Shown: positions 34,751 to 46,518, counted from the stretch's first letter. The stretch: DNA of 64,000 bases from an uncultured beta proteobacterium (GCA_903848955.1 CAINHS010000089.1:29626-93625); one strand, 5' to 3'. Notes: a model not told the origin generated them from the sequence alone. Numbers and translations are program-made.

Positions 34751-37333
34751 ATGACCTCGTTCGCCAAAGAAACCCTGCCGATCAGCCTCGAAGAGGAGAT
34801 GCGTCACTCTTATCTCGATTACGCCATGAGCGTGATCGTCGGGCGGGCGCTGCCGGACGTGCGTGACGGCCTGAAGCCCGTGCATCGCCGTGTGCTGTTC
34901 GCCATGCACGAGCTTTCCAACGACTGGAACAAGGCCTACAAGAAGTCGGCGCGCATCGTCGGTGACGTCATCGGTAAATACCACCCGCACGGCGACACGG
35001 CGGTGTACGACACCATCGTGCGCATGGCGCAGAATTTTTCGCTGCGCTACATGCTGGTCGATGGCCAGGGCAACTTCGGCTCGGTAGACGGCGACAACGC
35101 GGCGGCGATGCGCTACACCGAAGTGCGCATGGCGCGCATCGGTCACGAACTGCTGATCGACATCGACAAGGAAACCGTCGATTTCGGCCCCAATTACGAC
35201 GGTTCGGAGCAGGAACCGCTGATCCTCCCGGCGCGCATCCCGAATCTGCTGATCAACGGCTCGTCCGGCATTGCCGTCGGCATGGCGACCAATATTCCGC
35301 CGCACAACCTGAACGAGGTGGTGGATGCCTGCCTGCTGCTGCTCGGCAACCCGCAGACCACCATCGACGAATTGATCAACATCATTCCGGCTCCGGATTT
35401 CCCCACGGCCGGACTGATCTACGGCGTTTCCGGCGTGCGCGACGGCTACCTGACGGGTCGTGGCCGCGTCATCATGCGCGCACGCACCCATATCGAGGAC
35501 TTGCCGCGCAACGGACGGCAGGCCATCGTGGTCGATGAACTGCCCTATCAGGTCAACAAGAAGACCCTGCAGGAAAAGATCGCCGAACTGGTGCACGAGA
35601 AGAAGATCGAGGGCATCGCCCACATCCAGGACGAGTCGGACAAATCCGGCATGCGCCTGGTCATCGAACTGAAGAAAGGCGAAGTGCCCGAGGTGGTGCT
35701 GAATCACCTCTACAAGCAGACGCAGTTGCAGGATACCTTCGGCATGAACATGGTGGCGCTGGTCGATGGCCGCCCCAGGCTGCTCAACCTGAAGGACATG
35801 CTGCAGTGCTTCCTTGCCCACCGCCGCGAGGTCATCACCCGCCGCACGGTGTTCGAACTGCGCAAGGCACGCGAACGCGGCCACATTCTCGAAGGCCTCG
35901 CCGTCGCGCTGTCAAACGTCGACGAAATCATCGCGCTGATCAAGGCGGCGCAGACGCCGGCGGAAGCCAAGCGCGCGCTGATGGCGCGCACCTGGCGTTC
36001 GGCGCTGGTGGAAGGCATGCTGGAGCGCGCTGCGGCCGCATCCTCGCGCCCCGACGGTCTGGCGGCCGAGTTCGGCCTTTCGGAACAAGGCTATCTGCTG
36101 TCCGACGCGCAGGCGCAGGCCATCCTCGAACTCCGTCTGCAGCGCCTGACCGGGCTGGAGCAGGACAAGATCGTTGCCGAGTACAAGGAAGTGATGGATC
36201 AGATCGCCGACCTGCTCGACATCCTGGCCCGTCCCGAACGCATCACCACCATCATCGGCGAGGAACTTACGGCGGTGAAAGCGCAGTTTGGCGACGCGCG
36301 GCGCACCGAAATCGTTTTCAGCACGGCCGACATCAATCTGGAAGACCTGATCGTCCGCGAAGACATGGTGGTCACGCTGTCGCATACCGGCTACATCAAG
36401 CGCCAGCCGCTGGCCGATTACCGCGCCCAGAGGCGCGGCGGACGCGGCAAGCAGGCGGCGGCGATCAAGGAAGATGACTTTGTCGATTGCCTCTTCGTGG
36501 CCAATACTCACGACTACATCCTGTGCTTTTCAAACCGCGGCAGGGTGTATTGGCTGAAGGTCTACGAAGCGCCGGAAGGTACGCGCAACTCGCGCGGCAA
36601 GCCGATCGTCAATCTCTTCCCGCTCGAAGAAGGCGAGAAGATCACCGCCATCCTGCCGGTCAAGGAATTCGACGAGGAGCACTTTGTCTTCATGGCCACC
36701 GCCATGGGCACGGTGAAGAAGACGGCGCTTACCGAGTTCGCCAACCCGCGCCGTGCCGGCATCATTGCCGCCGACCTTGACGACGGCGACCACTTGATCG
36801 GGGTGGCGATCACCAACGGCAAGTGCGATGTCATGCTGTTCTCGGACGCGGGCAAGTCGGTCCGCTTCAATGAGGACGAAGTGCGTCCGTTGGGCCGCAA
36901 GACGCGCGGCGTGCGCGGCATGATGCTGGAAGACGGGCAGCAGGTGATTTCCATGCTGGTTGCCGACAGCGAGGACTACTCGATACTGGTGGCCACTGAA
37001 AACGGCTACGGCAAGAGGACGCCGATAGCCGAATACACCCGCCACAGCCGCGGGCTGCGCGGCATCATCGCGATCCAGACCACGGAGCGCAACGGCAAGG
37101 TCGTGGCCGCCGTTCTCGTCAGTCTGGGCGAAACGCGCGAGGAGATCATGCTGATCTCGACCGGCGGCGTGCTGATCCGCACCCGCGTCACCGACATTCG
37201 CGTCATGAGTCGCTCCACTCAGGGCGTTACGCTGATCAATCTCGACGACGGCACCTATCTTGCCGGCGTCGAAAAAGTGATTGAAACCGAAGAAGCGGAA
37301 GAAGTATCCGAAGAACTTGACCCAGAGGAGTAA
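34751..37333 (+). CDS. gyrA: DNA gyrase subunit A
   Basis: 860 residues. The winged-helix/tower breakage-reunion domain has catalytic Tyr122 (RYTEVRMAR), followed by the six-bladed C-terminal beta-pinwheel with the GyrA box region RRGGRGKQ. The quinolone-resistance region reads [10 protein letters not shown], so position 83 is Thr (Ser in E. coli) and Asp87 is retained. GGAGG lies 9 nt before the ATG. First gene of the gyrA-serC-serA-pheA-hisC-tyrA-aroA/cmk cluster. Confidence 0.98.
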   Translation: MTSFAKETLPISLEEEMRHSYLDYAMSVIVGRALPDVRDGLKPVHRRVLFAMHELSNDWNKAYKKSARIVGDVIGKYHPHGDTAVYDTIVRMAQNFSLRYMLVDGQGNFGSVDGDNAAAMRYTEVRMARIGHELLIDIDKETVDFGPNYDGSEQEPLILPARIPNLLINGSSGIAVGMATNIPPHNLNEVVDACLLLLGNPQTTIDELINIIPAPDFPTAGLIYGVSGVRDGYLTGRGRVIMRARTHIEDLPRNGRQAIVVDELPYQVNKKTLQEKIAELVHEKKIEGIAHIQDESDKSGMRLVIELKKGEVPEVVLNHLYKQTQLQDTFGMNMVALVDGRPRLLNLKDMLQCFLAHRREVITRRTVFELRKARERGHILEGLAVALSNVDEIIALIKAAQTPAEAKRALMARTWRSALVEGMLERAAAASSRPDGLAAEFGLSEQGYLLSDAQAQAILELRLQRLTGLEQDKIVAEYKEVMDQIADLLDILARPERITTIIGEELTAVKAQFGDARRTEIVFSTADINLEDLIVREDMVVTLSHTGYIKRQPLADYRAQRRGGRGKQAAAIKEDDFVDCLFVANTHDYILCFSNRGRVYWLKVYEAPEGTRNSRGKPIVNLFPLEEGEKITAILPVKEFDEEHFVFMATAMGTVKKTALTEFANPRRAGIIAADLDDGDHLIGVAITNGKCDVMLFSDAGKSVRFNEDEVRPLGRKTRGVRGMMLEDGQQVISMLVADSEDYSILVATENGYGKRTPIAEYTRHSRGLRGIIAIQTTERNGKVVAAVLVSLGETREEIMLISTGGVLIRTRVTDIRVMSRSTQGVTLINLDDGTYLAGVEKVIETEEAEEVSEELDPEE

Positions 37334-37341
37334 CAAATACC

Positions 37342-38424
37342 ATGGCACGTATTTTCAATTTCAGCGCAGGACCCGCCGCTTTGCCCGAGTCCGTTCTCAA
37401 GCAGGCGGCCGACGAATTGCTCGACTGGCACGGCAGCGGCCAGTCGGTGATGGAAATGAGCCATCGCGGCAAGGAATACATGAGCATCCATGCCCAGGCT
37501 GAAGCAGACCTGCGCGAGTTGATGGGCATTCCCGCCAACTACAAGGTGTTGTTCCTGCAAGGCGGCGCCACCCTGCAGTTTGAAATGATTCCGGCGAATC
37601 TGCTGGCGGGCAAGCCCAGTGCCGACTACGTGCATACCGGTGAATGGGCCAAGAAGGCGATCAAGGCGGCCAAGGGTTTTGGCAAGGTGAATATTGTCGC
37701 CAGCAGCGAGGACGGCAAGTTTGCCTACGCTCCGGCGCAAAAGGACTGGAAACTCGACAAGGACGCGGCCTACGTGCACTACACCGCCAACGAGACCATC
37801 GGCGGTGTCGAGTTTCACTGGACACCCGAAACCGGCGATGTGCCTTTGGTGTCCGACATGTCGTCGAACATTCTTTCGAAGCCGGTCGATGTCAGCAAGT
37901 ACGGCCTGATCTATGCCGGAGCGCAAAAGAACATCGGCCCGGCCGGCCTGACCATCGTTATCGTCCGCGACGACCTGATCGGCAAGGGCGTGCCCGCTCC
38001 GCAAACCATGCTCGACTACAAGACCCACGCCGAGAACGACTCGATGTACAACACGCCGCCCACCTACGGCATCTACATCGCCGGCCTGGTGTTCCAGTGG
38101 CTCAAGCAGCAGGGTGGCCTGGTCGCGATCGAGAAGCAGAACATCGCCAAGGCAAAGATGCTGTACGACTACCTCGACGCGTCGGGCTTCTACGCCAATC
38201 CGGTGCGCAGGGAAGACCGTTCGCTCATGAACGTGCCGTTTACGCTCAAGGATGCCGCGCTCGACGAAGAATTCCTCAAGGGTGCCAAGGCCAAGGGCAT
38301 GGCGCAACTCAAGGGCCACCGCTCGGTCGGCGGCATGCGCGCTTCCATCTACAACGCCATGCCGGTTGCCGGCGTCGCCGCGCTGGTGGCGTACATGAAA
38401 GAATTCGAGGCGAAAAATGGCTGA
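37342..38424 (+). CDS. serC: Phosphoserine aminotransferase
   Basis: 360 residues of the class-V aminotransferase family: FNFSAGPAALPESVL start, PLVSDMSSNILSKPVDVSKYGLIYAGAQKN with the PLP lysine, and GGMRASIYNA near the end. It makes phosphoserine for serine synthesis and also acts in pyridoxal phosphate synthesis. GAGGAG is 11 nt upstream. The 3' end overlaps the next gene by 8 bp. Confidence 0.97.
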   Translation: MARIFNFSAGPAALPESVLKQAADELLDWHGSGQSVMEMSHRGKEYMSIHAQAEADLRELMGIPANYKVLFLQGGATLQFEMIPANLLAGKPSADYVHTGEWAKKAIKAAKGFGKVNIVASSEDGKFAYAPAQKDWKLDKDAAYVHYTANETIGGVEFHWTPETGDVPLVSDMSSNILSKPVDVSKYGLIYAGAQKNIGPAGLTIVIVRDDLIGKGVPAPQTMLDYKTHAENDSMYNTPPTYGIYIAGLVFQWLKQQGGLVAIEKQNIAKAKMLYDYLDASGFYANPVRREDRSLMNVPFTLKDAALDEEFLKGAKAKGMAQLKGHRSVGGMRASIYNAMPVAGVAALVAYMKEFEAKNG

Positions 38425-39601
38425 TCCGTTCAACATCCAGATTCTCAACGCCATTTCCCAGAACGGCCTCAAGCGTCTTCCGGCCGAGCGTTACAAGGTC
38501 GCCAAGGAACTTGCCACGCCGGATGCCATCATGGTGCGCTCGGCCGACATGCACACGCTGGACATTCCGGCTTCGGTGCGGGCCATCGGTCGTGCCGGCG
38601 CCGGCACCAACAACATCCCGGTCAAGGCGATGTCGGCGCGCGGCGTGCCGGTGTTCAATGCGCCCGGCGCCAATGCCAATGCGGTCAAGGAACTGGTGGT
38701 GGCCGGCATGCTGCTGGCGGCACGCAACATCGGCGGCGCCATGAAGTTCGTTGCCGCGCTCGATGCCAATGATCCGGCCATGGAAAAGAAGGTCGAGGAC
38801 GGCAAGAAGAACTTCGCCGGCTACGAACTGGCGGGACACACGCTGGGCGTGATCGGTCTGGGCAAGATCGGTTGCCTGGTGGCGGATGTGGCGATCAAAC
38901 TGGGCATGGACGTGCTCGGCTACGATCCCGAGATCACCGTCGAAGCGGCCTGGAGCCTGCCGTCGCAGGTGAAAAAGGCCAACAGTGCGGCCGAGGTGCT
39001 GAAGAGCGCGAATTTCATCTCTATCCATGTGCCGCTGGTTGATGCCACGCGCAAGATGATCAACGCCGAAGCGCTGGCCCACGTCAGGCACGGCTCCGTA
39101 CTGCTCAACTTTTCCCGCGAGGGCGTGGTGGATGAGGCGGCGGTGCTTGCCGCGCTGGATGCCAAGAAGCTCGGCACCTATGTCTGCGACTTTCCCAGCG
39201 CCCACGTCAATAGCCATCCGCATGTCATCGCCCTGCCGCATCTGGGCGCGTCCACCGGCGAGGCTGAGGAAAACTGCGCAGTGATGGTCGCCGACCAGTT
39301 GCGCGAGTATCTGGAGCATGGCAACGTGCAGAATGCGGTGAACTTCCCCAATGTGCTGATGCCGCGCGAATCAAACTTCCGCATCGCCGTCGCCAATTCC
39401 AACGTGCCCAACATGCTGGGGCAGATTTCCACCGCCATGGCTCAGGCCGGCCTGAACATCCGCAACATGATGAACAAGTCGAAAGGCGACGTCGCCTACA
39501 CCCTGGTCGATGTCGACAGCGAAGTGCCGGCAGCGGTGGTCGCTTCGATCGCCAAAATTGATGGCGTGCTCGCGGTACGCTACCTGCCGCTCGAAGGCTG
39601 A
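38417..39601 (+). CDS. serA: D-3-phosphoglycerate dehydrogenase-type protein
   Basis: 394 residues. The D-2-hydroxyacid dehydrogenase fold has the NAD loop GVIGLGKIG, catalytic Arg in NFSREGVVDE and His in LPHLGASTGEAE. A C-terminal ACT domain follows (about 325-394). Placement directly after serC supports 3-phosphoglycerate oxidation, the first step of serine synthesis. GAGG is 6 nt upstream of the ATG inside the serC end. Confidence 0.93.
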   Translation: MADPFNIQILNAISQNGLKRLPAERYKVAKELATPDAIMVRSADMHTLDIPASVRAIGRAGAGTNNIPVKAMSARGVPVFNAPGANANAVKELVVAGMLLAARNIGGAMKFVAALDANDPAMEKKVEDGKKNFAGYELAGHTLGVIGLGKIGCLVADVAIKLGMDVLGYDPEITVEAAWSLPSQVKKANSAAEVLKSANFISIHVPLVDATRKMINAEALAHVRHGSVLLNFSREGVVDEAAVLAALDAKKLGTYVCDFPSAHVNSHPHVIALPHLGASTGEAEENCAVMVADQLREYLEHGNVQNAVNFPNVLMPRESNFRIAVANSNVPNMLGQISTAMAQAGLNIRNMMNKSKGDVAYTLVDVDSEVPAAVVASIAKIDGVLAVRYLPLEG

Positions 39602-40683
39602 TGGCTGAGGAGAAGGACGAACTCAGCCGCCTGCGCGAGGGCATAGATCGCGCTGACGACGAGGTGCTGCGCCTGCTCTCCGAGCGGGCGCGGTTTGCGC
39701 ATCGCATCGGCGAAATCAAGCAGGGCAACATCTACCGCCCCGAGCGCGAGGCACAGGTGTTGCGCCGCCTGGCCGCGGCCAATTCCGGCCCTTTGCCCGA
39801 TGCCGCCGTGCAGCGGATATTCCGCGAGGTGATGTCTGCCTGCCTGGCGCTCGAGCAACCCTTGCGCATCGCCTATTTCGGTCCGGCCGGCACCTTCACC
39901 GAGAGTGCCGCCCAGAAGCATTTCGGCTCGGCGCCGTGCTTCACGCCTTTCGCCAGCATCGATGACGTATTCCGTGCAGTCGAAGCGGGCAATGCCGATT
40001 ACGGCGTGGTGCCGGTGGAAAATTCCAGCGAAGGCGCGGTGAGTCGCAGCCTTGATCTGCTGCTGACCTCGCCGCTGATGATTTGCGGCGAAGTGATGCT
40101 GCGCATTCACCAGAATCTGCTGTCCCGGGCCGGGTCCGTGGATAGCGTCAAGCGCCTTTACTCCCACGCCCAGTCGCTGGCCCAGTGTCACGAATGGTTG
40201 AACCGCAATCTGGCGAACCTGCCCCGTGTTCCCGTTGCCAGCAATGCCGAGGCCGCCCGCATGGCGGCGGAAGACGCCGAGTCCTGCGCCATTGCCGGCG
40301 AGGCTGCGGGCGTGCTGTATGGTCTTACCCGCCTGGCGTCGAATATCGAGGATGACCCGAACAACACCACCCGCTTTCTGGTGCTGGCGCCTCATGATGC
40401 CGGCCCTTCCGGCAGCGACAAGACGTCCTTCGTCTGTTCGGCGCAGAACAAGCCGGGCGCCGTGCATGACCTGCTGACGCCTCTGGCCGATCATGGTGTG
40501 TCCATGAGCAAGTTCGAGTCAAGGCCGGCGCGCGGTTTTGGCGGCAGCCGTTGGGAATACGTTTTTTTCATAGATGTCGAGGGACACCGGCACGATGTCG
40601 CCGTGTCCGCTGCGCTCGACGAACTTCGTGGCAGGGCCGGGTTTGTCAAGGAACTGGGTTCCTACCCGCACGCATCGTTATGA
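39601..40683 (+). CDS. pheA: Bifunctional chorismate mutase/prephenate dehydratase
   Basis: 360 residues. AroQ-type chorismate mutase (about 5-85), prephenate dehydratase (about 92-270; YFGPAGTFTE, VVPVENSSEGAV, TTRFLVL), and a C-terminal ACT domain with ESRPARG that binds phenylalanine for feedback. The ATG overlaps the serA stop by one base (TGATG). Confidence 0.97.
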   Translation: MAEEKDELSRLREGIDRADDEVLRLLSERARFAHRIGEIKQGNIYRPEREAQVLRRLAAANSGPLPDAAVQRIFREVMSACLALEQPLRIAYFGPAGTFTESAAQKHFGSAPCFTPFASIDDVFRAVEAGNADYGVVPVENSSEGAVSRSLDLLLTSPLMICGEVMLRIHQNLLSRAGSVDSVKRLYSHAQSLAQCHEWLNRNLANLPRVPVASNAEAARMAAEDAESCAIAGEAAGVLYGLTRLASNIEDDPNNTTRFLVLAPHDAGPSGSDKTSFVCSAQNKPGAVHDLLTPLADHGVSMSKFESRPARGFGGSRWEYVFFIDVEGHRHDVAVSAALDELRGRAGFVKELGSYPHASL

Positions 40684-40696
40684 GGAAATGGAAGTC

Positions 40697-41821
40697 ATGA
40701 GTACAGCCGAACTTGCACCTGCCTACATCCGCGCCATTTCCCCCTATCTTCCCGGCAAGCCGATCACCGAACTGGCCCGCGAGATGGGCATTCCGGTCGA
40801 CAGCATCATCAAACTGGCGTCCAACGAAAATCCGCTCGGCATGAGCCCGAAGGCCCGTGCCGCGATGGAAAAGGCCGCTGCGGGCATCGAGCGCTACCCG
40901 GACAACTTCGATCTGACGCGGGCGCTGGCTGATCGCTACGCTCTTGGCATGAACCAGATTGTGGTCGGCAACGGCTCCAACGACGTGCTGGACCTCGCGG
41001 CGCGGGTATTTCTTGCGCCGGGTTACTCTTCGGTGTTTTCGCGTCATGCCTTCGCCGTTTATCCGCTGGCAACCATGGCCACGGGTGCCGAATGCATAGC
41101 GGTTGCGGCCAAGGATTTCGGCCACGATCCCGATGCCATGCGCGCCGCGATCCGCCCCGATACGCGCATCGTCTGGATAGCCAACCCGAACAATCCGACC
41201 GGCAACTTTCTGCCCTATCCGCAGGTCAAGGCTTTCCTTCAGTCGCTGCCACAGCATCTCATCGTGGTTCTCGATGAGGCCTACAACGAGTATCTGCCGC
41301 CGGCAGATCGTGCCGATACGGTGGCCTGGCTCAAGGAATTCCCGAATCTTCTGATCACCCGCACCTTCTCCAAGGTGTATGGCCTTGCCGGTCTGCGTGT
41401 TGGCTATGGACTGGCTTCCGCCGAGGTGGCCGACCTGCTGAACCGCGTACGTCAGCCCTTCAACGCCAACAATCTTGCGCTGGCGGCTGCTGTGGCGGCC
41501 CTCGATGACAATGTCTTCCTGGCGGAGAGCTATGAGTCCAACCGCCGCGGCATGGAACAGATTCTGGCCGGCCTGAAGCGATTGGGGCTATCGCATATTC
41601 CTTCGCACGGCAATTTCATCACCTTCAAGGCGGGCGATGCCGCCGGCGTCAATCAGCGCCTGCTGAAGCAGGGCGTGATCGTGCGCCCGCTGGCCAATTA
41701 CGCCATGCCCGAGCATCTGCGCGTCACCATCGGTCTCGAGAGTGAGAACGCGCGCTTCCTGCAAGCCCTGGAAAACGCAGTTTCAGTGAAGGCTGACGCC
41801 GGCGTCACCGGCGTCAAGTAA
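40697..41821 (+). CDS. hisC: Histidinol-phosphate/aromatic aminotransferase
   Basis: 374 residues, class-I/II aminotransferase: LASNENPLGMSPKA, NPNNPTGNF, PLP lysine in TRTFSKVYGLAGLRVGY, RVTIG near the end. In this cluster it probably supplies the aromatic transamination step between pheA and tyrA. I chose MSTAEL (ATG 40697-40699, AGGAA 9 nt upstream) over MEVMST at 40688. The last dozen residues (SVKADAGVTGVK) are encoded by a copy of a dispersed hairpin repeat. Confidence 0.94.
   Translation: MSTAELAPAYIRAISPYLPGKPITELAREMGIPVDSIIKLASNENPLGMSPKARAAMEKAAAGIERYPDNFDLTRALADRYALGMNQIVVGNGSNDVLDLAARVFLAPGYSSVFSRHAFAVYPLATMATGAECIAVAAKDFGHDPDAMRAAIRPDTRIVWIANPNNPTGNFLPYPQVKAFLQSLPQHLIVVLDEAYNEYLPPADRADTVAWLKEFPNLLITRTFSKVYGLAGLRVGYGLASAEVADLLNRVRQPFNANNLALAAAVAALDDNVFLAESYESNRRGMEQILAGLKRLGLSHIPSHGNFITFKAGDAAGVNQRLLKQGVIVRPLANYAMPEHLRVTIGLESENARFLQALENAVSVKADAGVTGVK
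41781..41815 (-). repeat. CCGGCGTCAGCC hairpin repeat, copy inside the hisC 3' end
   Basis: On the minus strand: CCGGCGTCA (41807-41815 on the plus strand) pairs with TGACGCCGG (41793-41801) around a 5-nt loop. The tail AGCCTTCACTGAA runs to 41781. It matches intergenic copies at 46886-46920, 60260-60294 and 61882-61902. Confidence 0.75.
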
Positions 41822-41854
41822 TGCGGCCGGAACTGAAAGGCGCTGGCTTGATCG

Positions 41855-42736
41855 ATGCTTTTTGACAAGGTCGTCGTCTGCGGCGTCGGCTTGATCGGCG
41901 GCTCGTTTGCACTGGCGCAAAAGTCGGCGCGCGAGGCACGGCGCGTGGTCGGCATGGGGCGCAGCCGCGAACCGCTGGAGCAGGCCCTGCAACTGGGGGT
42001 CATTGACCGTATAGCCAGCGACTGGGGCGACGCGCTGGACGGCGCCGATCTGGTACTGCTGGGCATGCCGGTGGGGCAGATGCCAGCGGTGATGGCGGCA
42101 CTGGCGCCGCATCTCGGGCCGGATACTCTGGTGACCGATGCCGGCAGCACCAAAGGCGACGTGGTGACGGCGGCGCGCGCCGCCCTCGGATCGAAAATCG
42201 GCTGCTTCGTACCCGGCCATCCGATTGCCGGTGCCGAAAAAAGCGGCGTAGGCGCGGCCACCGCCGATCTTTATCAGGGCAAACGCGTGGTGCTGACCCC
42301 TTTGCCGGAAAATTCGGTGGCAGCGGTTGCCCGCGTGCGTGCGGCCTGGGAGTCTTGCGGCGCCAATGTGTCGGAACTTGCCGCAGACGAGCACGATCGC
42401 GTTTTCGCCGCAGTCAGCCACCTGCCGCACCTGCTGGCCTTTGCCCTGGTGCACGAATTTTCCGGTCGTGACAACGCCGACCAACTCTTCGGTTTTGCCG
42501 CCGGCGGCTTCCGCGATTTCACGCGCATCGCCAGCAGCCATCCGGAAATGTGGCGCGACATCTGTCTCGCCAACCGTCACGCCCTGCTGCTGGAACTCGA
42601 TGCCTACATGGTTGAACTGATGCGTACCCGGGTGCTGCTCGCCGGTGGCGATGCGGCAGGACTGGAAGCCCTGTTTTCGACAGCCCGCGCACGGCGCGAC
42701 GCCTGGCTGGATTCCCTCTTGCCGTCGGGCGAGTGA
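41855..42736 (+). CDS. tyrA: Prephenate dehydrogenase
   Basis: 293 residues. N-terminal NADP/NAD loop [24 protein letters not shown] and [12 protein letters not shown] are TyrA hallmarks; the conserved histidine [13 protein letters not shown] follows. It oxidatively decarboxylates prephenate (or arogenate) in tyrosine synthesis. There is no strong Shine-Dalgarno. It overlaps the aroA-cmk start region. Confidence 0.96.
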   Translation: MLFDKVVVCGVGLIGGSFALAQKSAREARRVVGMGRSREPLEQALQLGVIDRIASDWGDALDGADLVLLGMPVGQMPAVMAALAPHLGPDTLVTDAGSTKGDVVTAARAALGSKIGCFVPGHPIAGAEKSGVGAATADLYQGKRVVLTPLPENSVAAVARVRAAWESCGANVSELAADEHDRVFAAVSHLPHLLAFALVHEFSGRDNADQLFGFAAGGFRDFTRIASSHPEMWRDICLANRHALLLELDAYMVELMRTRVLLAGGDAAGLEALFSTARARRDAWLDSLLPSGE

Positions 42737-44673
42737 TGGTTGGCCTGACCCTGCCGCCCTTGCGCTCGGCCCGCGGCAGTGTCTGTCTGCCCGGATCGAA
42801 AAGCATTTCCAACCGCATGCTGCTGCTGGCGGCCCTGGCACAGGGCGCGACCGAAATTCGCAAGCTGCTCGATTCCGATGACACGCGGGTAATGCTGGCG
42901 GCGCTGGAAAAGCTCGGCATCGACGTGTCGGCGTCAAGCGGGGGAAATTGCCGTGTGGAAGGCTGCGGCGGCACTTTCCCGGTCAAGGATGCCGAACTCT
43001 TCATGGGCAATGCCGGCACCGCAATCCGGCCGCTGACGGCAGCGCTGGCCTTGTCGGGTGGGCATTACCGGCTCTCCGGCGTGGCGCGCATGCATGAGCG
43101 GCCGATCGGCGATCTGGTCGATGGCCTTCTGCAGATCGGCGCTGACGTGCGCTACACGGGAAATCCTGGTTTCCCGCCGCTGGCGATTCATCCGGCGAAC
43201 CTGAAACTCGATGCGCCGATCCGCTTGCGCGGCGATGTGTCGTCGCAGTTCCTTACCGCCTTGTTGATGGCCTTGCCCCTGACGGGCGCCGCGGCGGTGA
43301 TCGAGATGACCACCGAACTCATCTCCAAACCCTACATCGAGATCACGCTGAACCTGATGGCGCGCTTCGGCGTCGAGGTGAGGCGCGAAGCCTGGCAGCG
43401 CTTCAGCATTGCCGCCGGCCAGCGTTATCGCAGTCCCGGCGTGCTGGACGTGGAAGGCGATGCGTCGGCGGCTTCGTATTTCCTCGCCGCCGGTGCCATC
43501 GGCGGCGGCCCGGTGCGGGTCGAGGGCGTCGGCAGCAACAGCATCCAGGGCGACGTGCGTTTCGCCGAGGCGCTGCGGACCATGGGTGCGCGCATCGAAT
43601 GGGGCGAACAGCACATCGAGGCACGGGCTCCCGAGTCGGGACGGTTGAACGCCTTCGATCTCGATCTCAACCATATTCCCGATGCGGCGATGACGCTGGC
43701 TGTCGCCGCGCTGTTCGCCGACGGCCGCTGTGTGCTGCGCAATATTGCTTCGTGGCGCGTCAAGGAAACCGACCGCATCGCGGCGATGGCGACCGAATTG
43801 AGAAAGCTCGGCGCGACGGTGGAGGAGGGTGCCGATTTCCTCGCCGTAACTCCGCCGGCGACTATTTCGCCGGGCGTGGCAATCGACACCTACGACGACC
43901 ACCGCATGGCGATGTGCTTCTCGCTGGCGGCCCTTGGTGGCGTGCCGCTGACCATCAATGATCCGCAGTGCGTCAACAAAACCTTCCCCGACTATTTCGA
44001 CGCGTTGGCCGAAATCACTGCGCCGGTGATCGCCATCGACGGCCCCTCGGCATCGGGCAAGGGCACCGTCGCCGAGCGTGTGGCGAAAGCCATGGGTTAC
44101 CACTACCTGGACAGCGGTTCCCTGTATCGCCTGACGGCACTGGCGTCGATTCGCTCCGGCGTGGCGCTCAATGACGAAGCCGGTGTAGCGGGACTCGCGG
44201 CCGGCCTTCCGGCAAGTTTCGAAGGTGGGTGCATCCTGCTCGCGGGTGACGATGTGACGGATGCCATCCGCAGCGAGGAAGTCTCGGCGGGTGCCTCCAA
44301 AGTAGCTGCACTGCCGGCGGTTCGCGCCGCCTTGCTGGCGCGGCAGCGCGCCTATCGCCGCTTCCCCGGACTGGTGGCCGACGGCCGCGATATGGCTTCG
44401 GTGGTATTTCCCGCGGCAGCCGCCAAAGTGTTTCTCACGGCTTCGGCCGAAGCGCGTGCAGAAAGACGCCATAAACAGTTGATCGTAAAGGGGATGCCTG
44501 CTAACATGCACGCCCTTTTGCAGGATTTGCAGGAACGGGATGCACGCGACGCCCAGCGCAGCGTGGCGCCTCTCCGGCATTGCGAAGACGCCGACCTGGT
44601 GGATACCACCCGGCTCGACATCGAAGCAGCAGTGGCTGCCGTGATGACGATAGTCAAGCGGCAGGGGCTGTGA
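42736..44673 (+). CDS. aroA-cmk: Fused EPSP synthase (AroA) and cytidylate kinase (Cmk)
   Basis: 645 residues in one uninterrupted frame. Residues 1-428 are 5-enolpyruvylshikimate-3-phosphate synthase ([35 protein letters not shown]). From about 429 begins cytidylate kinase ([18 protein letters not shown]-loop, [13 protein letters not shown]-binding region). There is no linker. Separate aroA and cmk genes are adjacent in many proteobacteria, so this is a stop-codon-loss type fusion. The ATG overlaps the tyrA stop (TGATG); a GTG one codon earlier is the alternative. Confidence 0.95.
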   Translation: MVGLTLPPLRSARGSVCLPGSKSISNRMLLLAALAQGATEIRKLLDSDDTRVMLAALEKLGIDVSASSGGNCRVEGCGGTFPVKDAELFMGNAGTAIRPLTAALALSGGHYRLSGVARMHERPIGDLVDGLLQIGADVRYTGNPGFPPLAIHPANLKLDAPIRLRGDVSSQFLTALLMALPLTGAAAVIEMTTELISKPYIEITLNLMARFGVEVRREAWQRFSIAAGQRYRSPGVLDVEGDASAASYFLAAGAIGGGPVRVEGVGSNSIQGDVRFAEALRTMGARIEWGEQHIEARAPESGRLNAFDLDLNHIPDAAMTLAVAALFADGRCVLRNIASWRVKETDRIAAMATELRKLGATVEEGADFLAVTPPATISPGVAIDTYDDHRMAMCFSLAALGGVPLTINDPQCVNKTFPDYFDALAEITAPVIAIDGPSASGKGTVAERVAKAMGYHYLDSGSLYRLTALASIRSGVALNDEAGVAGLAAGLPASFEGGCILLAGDDVTDAIRSEEVSAGASKVAALPAVRAALLARQRAYRRFPGLVADGRDMASVVFPAAAAKVFLTASAEARAERRHKQLIVKGMPANMHALLQDLQERDARDAQRSVAPLRHCEDADLVDTTRLDIEAAVAAVMTIVKRQGL

Positions 44674-44799
44674 TTCAGGTAACAGGCATTTGTCATACAA
44701 GCAGAGCAGCACAGGTGTCGCAAGGGCCGCCCGGCCTTCGCGGCTGAACTCAACCAACCCGTCACCCCGGTGACACACATCCGTAAGGTCCCTCACTCA

Positions 44800-46518
44800 A
44801 TGTCTACTGCTATTGCCGAAAGTATTGTCGAAAATTCACCCATGGAGAGCTTTGCCGCCCTGTTCGAGGAAAGCCTCCAGCGCCAGGAAATGCGTGCCGG
44901 TGAAGTCATCACGGCCGAAATTGTCCGCATCGACCAGAACTTCGTGGTCGTAAATGCGGGCCTCAAGTCCGAAAGCATGATCCCCGTCGAAGAGTTCCAC
45001 AACGAACGTGGCGAACTCGAAGCCAAGCCGGGCGATTTCGTCCTGGTGGCGATCGAGATGCTCGAAGACGGTTACGGCGCGACGCGTCTGTCGCGTGAAA
45101 AGGCCAAGCGCATCGCGGCCTGGAACGATCTCGACAAGGCTCTGACCGACAGCGCCCTGGTCACCGGCCTGATCACCGGCAAGGTCAAGGGCGGCCTGAC
45201 CGTCATGGTCAATGGCATTCGCGCCTTCCTCCCCGGTTCGCTGGTCGATACGCGTCCGGTCAAGGACACCACGCCCTTCGAAGGCAAGGAATACGAATTC
45301 AAGGTCATCAAGCTCGACCGCAAGCGCAACAACGTGGTGGTCTCGCGTCGCGCCGTGCTCGAGGCCAGCATGGGCGAAGATCGCCAGAAGCTGCTGGAAA
45401 ACCTGCAGGAAGGCACCGTCATCAAGGGCATCGTCAAGAACATCACCGACTACGGCGCATTCGTCGACCTCGGCGGCATTGACGGCCTGCTGCACATTAC
45501 CGACCTGGCCTGGCGTCGCGTGCGTCACCCGTCGGAAGTGCTCAACGTCGGCGACGAAGTCACCGCCAAGGTACTCAAGTTCGACCAGGAAAAGAACCGC
45601 GTTTCGCTCGGCATGAAGCAGCTGGGCGAGGATCCGTGGGTGGGAATCTCCCGTCGTTACCCGTCCGGCACGCGCCTGTTCGGCAAGGTCACCAACCTCA
45701 CCGATTACGGCTCCTTCGTCGAGATCGAGCAGGGCATCGAAGGCCTGGTGCACGTTTCCGAAATGGACTGGACCAACAAGAACATCCACCCGACCAAGGT
45801 CGTCCAGCTGGGCGATGAAGTCGAAGTGATGATTCTTGAAATCGACGAAGACCGTCGCCGCATTTCGCTCGGCATGAAGCAGTGCATGGCCAACCCGTGG
45901 GACGATTTCGCCATGAACCACAAGAAGGGCGACAAGGTCCGCGGTGCCATCAAGTCGATCACCGACTTCGGCATCTTCATCGGTCTGCCCGGCGGTATCG
46001 ACGGCCTGGTGCATCTGTCCGACCTGTCCTGGTCGGCCACCGGCGAGGAAGCCAAGCAGAACTTCAAGAAGGGCGATGAAGTCGAGGCCGTAGTGCTGTC
46101 CATCGATGTCGAGAAAGAGCGCATTTCGCTCGGCGTCAAGCAGCTCGATGGCGATCCATTCACCAGCTTCGTTGCCACCCACGACAAGAACAGCCTGGTT
46201 TCCGGCACGGTTACCAGCGTCGATCAGCGTGGTGCGACGGTCGATCTGGGCTCCGAAGTTGAGGGCTATCTGCGCGTCTCCGAGTTCTCGCGCGACCGCA
46301 TCGAGGACCTGACCCAGCATCTGAAGGTCGGCGAAGTCATCGAGACCATGATCGTCAATGTTGATCGCAAGACGCGTTCGATCAACCTCTCGATCAAGGC
46401 CAAGGACCACGTCGAACAGAGCCAGGCGATGCAGAAGCTGGCTTCCGAAAGCTCGGCCAGCAGCGGCACGACCAATCTGGGCGCGTTGCTCAAGGCCAAG
46501 CTCAACCAGCAGCCGTAA
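44800..46518 (+). CDS. rpsA: 30S ribosomal protein S1
   Basis: 572 residues with six S1 (OB-fold) repeats; the typical joints [37 protein letters not shown] and ISLGMKQ are seen. The start MSTAIAES is 14 residues before [12 protein letters not shown], where the E. coli protein begins. No good Shine-Dalgarno is present (TAAGG is too far), as in E. coli rpsA, which is autoregulated. Follows cmk and precedes ihfB, the standard order. Confidence 0.98.
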   Translation: MSTAIAESIVENSPMESFAALFEESLQRQEMRAGEVITAEIVRIDQNFVVVNAGLKSESMIPVEEFHNERGELEAKPGDFVLVAIEMLEDGYGATRLSREKAKRIAAWNDLDKALTDSALVTGLITGKVKGGLTVMVNGIRAFLPGSLVDTRPVKDTTPFEGKEYEFKVIKLDRKRNNVVVSRRAVLEASMGEDRQKLLENLQEGTVIKGIVKNITDYGAFVDLGGIDGLLHITDLAWRRVRHPSEVLNVGDEVTAKVLKFDQEKNRVSLGMKQLGEDPWVGISRRYPSGTRLFGKVTNLTDYGSFVEIEQGIEGLVHVSEMDWTNKNIHPTKVVQLGDEVEVMILEIDEDRRRISLGMKQCMANPWDDFAMNHKKGDKVRGAIKSITDFGIFIGLPGGIDGLVHLSDLSWSATGEEAKQNFKKGDEVEAVVLSIDVEKERISLGVKQLDGDPFTSFVATHDKNSLVSGTVTSVDQRGATVDLGSEVEGYLRVSEFSRDRIEDLTQHLKVGEVIETMIVNVDRKTRSINLSIKAKDHVEQSQAMQKLASESSASSGTTNLGALLKAKLNQQP

